Source: Gracilimonas sp040117685
GTDB lineage: Bacteria > Bacteroidota > Rhodothermia > Balneolales > Balneolaceae
Direction: 5' to 3'
DNA: 64,000 nt
Assembly (NCBI RefSeq): GCF_040117685.2
Contig: NZ_JBEDYP020000012.1
Span: forward strand, 496,001 to 560,000
Positions within the stretch are counted from its first letter, which is position 1; each line of letters begins with the position of its first letter. Position numbers and translations under genes: made by a program. Below are positions 60,866 through 64,000 of this stretch, one piece after another. The notes under the pieces were generated by a model. The model searched no databases. It was given only the letters and a program-made list of their open reading frames with translations, and had not been told where the DNA came from.

Positions 60866-62977
60866 ATGAAGCACGAAAAATTAGCAAAAGAATTAGGCCT
60901 CTCGGACGTATACGCTATTGCCACAGGAGCTATGTTCAGTTCAGGGTTTTTTCTTTTGCCCGGCCTGGCAGCTGCCGAAACAGGACCATCCGTATTTCTC
61001 GCTTATTTTGTTTCCGGGCTCATTGTGTTACCTACTATGTTTAGCGTAGCTGAATTGGCTACAGCCATGCCAAGAGCAGGGGGTACTTATTATATCATAG
61101 ACCGTAGTCTTGGCCCGATGATAGGAACGATTGGAGGATATGGTTCCTGGCTGGCTTTGGTACTGAAAAGCGCGTTTGCGTTAATAGGGATGGGAGCCTA
61201 CATCTCCATTTTCTTTGAAGTTCCCATTATTCCTGTGGCGATAATTCTGACTATTGTATTTGGGATTCTAAATGTGGTTGGGGCTAAAGAGACAACATTT
61301 TTACAGAAGGTTTTGGTTGCTGCCCTGGTAACTATTATGGCGTTCTATATTATTCAGGGTGTGTTCGCTGTTTTAAATATGGATATTGTGAAGATTACCA
61401 AAGAGCAATTCACTCCGTTCTTTATTGACGGGTATTATGGTTTCTTTGCAACTGTGGGTATGGTGTTTGTTTCCTATGCAGGGCTTACCAAAGTTGCCAG
61501 TATAGCCGAGGAGGTAAAGAACCCGGATCGAAATATTCCGTTGGGTATGTTTCTGGCTATTGCAACTGCCGTGGTTGTATATGTAATCGGAGTTTATATC
61601 ATGGTGGCGTTGCTTGAGCCGGCAGCATTCCGGGAAGACTTAACACCTGTTGCCACCGCCGGTGAAGTGTTCCTGGATTGGCTGCCCGAACCTACAGGTT
61701 TGATTTTAGTGGTGATTGCTGCGGTTGCTGCTTTTGCCTCCACGGGTAATGCAGGCATTATGTCAGCTTCCCGGTATCCCATGGCGATGGCCCGCGATAA
61801 GCTGATCAATGAGCGTTTCGCCAAACTGAGCAAGCTTGGAACCCCTCTATGGTCGGTAGTTGCAACTGTGCTGCTGATGATTTTCTTCCTCGTTGCTTTT
61901 AATGTGGCAGAAGTGGCCAAGTTAGCCAGTGCATTTCAATTGTTGTTATTCGGTTTACTGAACCTTGCTGTAATTGTGATGCGGGAAAGTAAAATTGAGG
62001 AATACGATCCGGGCTTCAATTCACCGTTTTATCCCTGGATTCAGATCATTGGGATTATATTGTCGATTATACTAATTTTTGAAATGGGTGGACTTTCCAT
62101 CCTCTTTACACTGGTTGTGAGTGTGTTTGGTATCATATGGTTCAAATACTATGCGGCCGATAAAGTAGATCGCCAGGGAGCTATTTTTCATGTCCATGCC
62201 CGTTTAGGAGAGAATAAAGATCAGGGGCTGGAGCACGAAATGAGAACCATTTTAAGAGAAAAAGGCCTTCGCCAGGAAGATCCTTACGAAGAAATGATTT
62301 CCCGGGCTCGTGTTCTGGAGTTTTCTTCTTCCACAAGCTATGATGAAATACTAAAAGCGGTAAGTGAAGATTTTGCCGAACAGCTGGGTAAAAATCCAAA
62401 TGAGCTTTACGATATGCTTTCACAATTGGAAGAAGACCGGATCATTCCGATCGCAAAAGGTGTGGCGTTAAACCATGCGCGGATGAAAGAAAAGGTGGAA
62501 CCCGAGATGGTATTGGTACGGGTAAAAGACGGGTTGGAAGTTGATAAACTTAAAAATCTGGATTCCAAAAAAGCCGGATCGGAAAAATTAAACTGCCTGT
62601 TATTCTTTATAAGCTCTGACGAAAACACCGGCCAGCATTTGAGGATTCTGGCTCATGTAGCTGAAATGGTAGGTACAAAGAACTTCCTCAGCCGATGGGT
62701 GAATGCTGAAAATGAAGCGGAGTTGAAAGAAATACTGCTTCGCGATGAACGCTTTATCCGACTCATTCTAAATCCGGATGATAAGACCGATGAGTTTATC
62801 GGGAAAATGATTAAGGATGTGTCATTGCCGGGGCAAAGTCTCATCACGATCATCCGCAGAAAAGATCAAATCAAGATACCTCATGGTATCACCGTACTTC
62901 AGGAAGGGGATGAACTATCTATCATCGGAGAGATTGAGGATATCAAAGAGCTGAAAAAACTGCTTAAGGAAAACTAA
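60866..62977 (+). CDS. APC-family amino-acid permease fused to EIIA-like and TrkA-C domains
   Basis: 703 residues. The N-terminal permease (about 10-430) has twelve or so helices and the APC start ATGAMFSSGFFLLPGLAAAETGPSVFLAYF; it later has GNAGIMSASRYPMAMARD. The middle domain (about 470-620) matches a PTS EIIA type-2 fold: QEDPYEEMISRA, AVSEDFAEQLGKNPNELYDMLSQLEEDRIIPIAKGVALNHARMKE with His537 in the position of the phosphorylated histidine (consensus GIAIPH). The C-terminus (about 630-703) is a TrkA-C domain (IRRKDQIKIPHGITVLQEGDELSIIGEIEDIKEL). Fusion suggests control of amino-acid uptake by PTS phosphorylation and by a small ligand, inferred only. Confidence 0.85.
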   Translation: MKHEKLAKELGLSDVYAIATGAMFSSGFFLLPGLAAAETGPSVFLAYFVSGLIVLPTMFSVAELATAMPRAGGTYYIIDRSLGPMIGTIGGYGSWLALVLKSAFALIGMGAYISIFFEVPIIPVAIILTIVFGILNVVGAKETTFLQKVLVAALVTIMAFYIIQGVFAVLNMDIVKITKEQFTPFFIDGYYGFFATVGMVFVSYAGLTKVASIAEEVKNPDRNIPLGMFLAIATAVVVYVIGVYIMVALLEPAAFREDLTPVATAGEVFLDWLPEPTGLILVVIAAVAAFASTGNAGIMSASRYPMAMARDKLINERFAKLSKLGTPLWSVVATVLLMIFFLVAFNVAEVAKLASAFQLLLFGLLNLAVIVMRESKIEEYDPGFNSPFYPWIQIIGIILSIILIFEMGGLSILFTLVVSVFGIIWFKYYAADKVDRQGAIFHVHARLGENKDQGLEHEMRTILREKGLRQEDPYEEMISRARVLEFSSSTSYDEILKAVSEDFAEQLGKNPNELYDMLSQLEEDRIIPIAKGVALNHARMKEKVEPEMVLVRVKDGLEVDKLKNLDSKKAGSEKLNCLLFFISSDENTGQHLRILAHVAEMVGTKNFLSRWVNAENEAELKEILLRDERFIRLILNPDDKTDEFIGKMIKDVSLPGQSLITIIRRKDQIKIPHGITVLQEGDELSIIGEIEDIKELKKLLKEN

Positions 62978-62979
62978 GC

Positions 62980-64000
62980 TTAGAGCAGTTTCTTGTTCAG
63001 CTTTTCAATGATCTCTTCAAAACTGAGAGACATTTCCTCGCTTTCCTTCATATTGCGAAGGGTGAATTTGCCTTCATTCAACTCATTATCGCCAACGATA
63101 AGGGTATAAAGGGCATTTTCACGATTCGCATCTTTCATCTGCGCTTTCATGGAACGGCTCATGTAGTCCATAGTAGCTGAAAGTCCGGCTTCTCTGGTTT
63201 TGGGAAGATGAGTTAGTGCCCACTTCCGGGCTGCATCACCCAGGGTTACAAAATACACGTCAACTTTCTTTTCCTCTGCAAGCTCGATGCCCAATTCTTC
63301 ACAGGCAATCATCAGTCGTTCCATACCGGCCGCAAACCCTACAGCGGGAGTGGAAGGTCCACCCACTTCTTCAACCAGCAGGTCGTAACGGCCACCGCCG
63401 GCGAGTGCATCCTGGGAACCCAAATCAGGACTGGTGAGCTCAAAAGCAGTTCGGGTATAGTAATCCATGCCCCGAACCAGATGTGGATCCATCGTGTAGC
63501 TAATGCCAAGGTCGCCCAGGTAAGTTTTCACCTTTTCAAAATGCTCTTTGGATTCGTCATTCAGATAATCCTGAATCACCGGCGCTTTTTCGATGAAGGG
63601 CTGATCTTCCTCTTCTTTAGAATCCAAAATACGCATCGGGTTTTTCTCAAATCGCTTTTGAGAGAGCTCACTCATCTGATCAAGATTTGGCTTCAGATAA
63701 TCACGCAAAGCTTCTTTATATGCTTCCCGGCTTTCCGGGTCGCCAACGGAGTTAAGCTTCAGGTCGAAATTCTTAATACCAATGCGCTGATAGATTCGCA
63801 TCATAAAGGCGATGCATTCCACATCGGCAATAGGATCATCACTGCCCAGGATCTCCAGCCCAAACTGATGAAACTGCCGTTGCCGTCCTTTCTGGGGTTT
63901 TTCGGCCCGGAACATGGGCCCGATGTAATACAGCTTCTGAGAGCCGCCACGCTGCTGCATGTGATGTTCTACAAAAGCACGCACTACCGGCGCTGTAAGT
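62980..64000 (-). CDS. hisS: Histidyl-tRNA synthetase, partial (N-terminus beyond window)
   Basis: Open frame from the right edge to a stop at 62980, about 339 residues of the C-terminal part of the enzyme; codons before the GTG at 63984 continue the same family (LTAPVVRAFVEHHM), so the gene is not starting here. Class II motif 2 region GPMFRAEKPQKGRQRQFHQFGLEILGSDD, the histidine-specific LVRGMDYYTRTAFEL, motif 3 GGGRYDLL and AVGFAAGMERLMIA, plus the C-terminal anticodon-binding domain (VDVYFVTLGDAA... TLIVGDNELNEGKFTLRNM). It charges tRNA-His. Convergent with the permease gene, three bases apart. Confidence 0.96.
   Translation of the reverse strand, partial: LTAPVVRAFVEHHMQQRGGSQKLYYIGPMFRAEKPQKGRQRQFHQFGLEILGSDDPIADVECIAFMMRIYQRIGIKNFDLKLNSVGDPESREAYKEALRDYLKPNLDQMSELSQKRFEKNPMRILDSKEEEDQPFIEKAPVIQDYLNDESKEHFEKVKTYLGDLGISYTMDPHLVRGMDYYTRTAFELTSPDLGSQDALAGGGRYDLLVEEVGGPSTPAVGFAAGMERLMIACEELGIELAEEKKVDVYFVTLGDAARKWALTHLPKTREAGLSATMDYMSRSMKAQMKDANRENALYTLIVGDNELNEGKFTLRNMKESEEMSLSFEEIIEKLNKKLL

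Overview
The window looks like a chromosomal segment of a marine-type member of the Bacteroidota/Balneolota group (Balneola/Gracilimonas-like is my best guess, by inference only). Support comes from a SusC/SusD outer-membrane pair, a predicted type IX secretion C-terminal tail on a c-type cytochrome-like protein, very large PAS/GAF/propeller histidine kinases, weak or absent Shine-Dalgarno sequences before many genes, and a B12-dependent methylmalonyl-CoA mutase pair. Both edges cut genes: methylmalonyl-CoA mutase large subunit on the left and histidyl-tRNA synthetase on the right. No prophage, insertion sequence or CRISPR array was seen.

Layout. 1-3.9 kb: propionate/branched-chain catabolism (mutB, mutA, divergent acyl-CoA dehydrogenase). 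3.9-10.3 kb: an FGE-like lipoprotein, a PAS protein, SufE, a hybrid kinase, and a DGPF protein with its ECF42-type sigma factor. 10.4-19.5 kb: a signalling block with two operon-paired kinases (one with a degenerate ATPase), a pseudo-receiver, and a LuxR-type regulator with a five-PAS HisKA_3 kinase. 19.6-24.6 kb: tRNA-Arg(ACG), a 51-residue protein, an MltC-type transglycosylase and a metzincin-like protease. 24.7-37.1 kb: a second, compact signalling island of three kinases with related cores (six-GAF, 7TM sensor, beta-propeller), a lone receiver and a receiver-PP2C phosphatase, divergent from a STAS anti-sigma antagonist. 37.1-51.9 kb: metabolism and transport (AhcY, thioredoxin lipoprotein, SusCD, 2-hydroxyglutarate-type oxidases, SdpR/SdpI, hydrolase, SDR, cytochrome). 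52-64 kb: housekeeping (RecN, RluD, LysC, LysA, HisS), a four-helix-bundle (IVP-like) gene embedded in AT-rich repeats, a CNNM/CBS protein split by a frameshift, and an amino-acid permease fused to an EIIA-like domain and a TrkA-C domain.

How it works together. The 24.7-37.1 kb island suggests a pathway in which several sensory kinases feed one or two receivers, one of which carries a PP2C phosphatase that could dephosphorylate the STAS protein (RsbU/RsbV-like partner switching). The anti-sigma kinase and sigma factor are not in view. The most unusual structural signal is a set of short interspersed palindromic or AT-rich repeats. They lie between genes (51.87, 53.65, 54.09, 57.82 kb) and also appear to have entered reading frames: once in mutA and at two loop positions in the three related kinases, where the same loop carries different repeat types in different paralogues.
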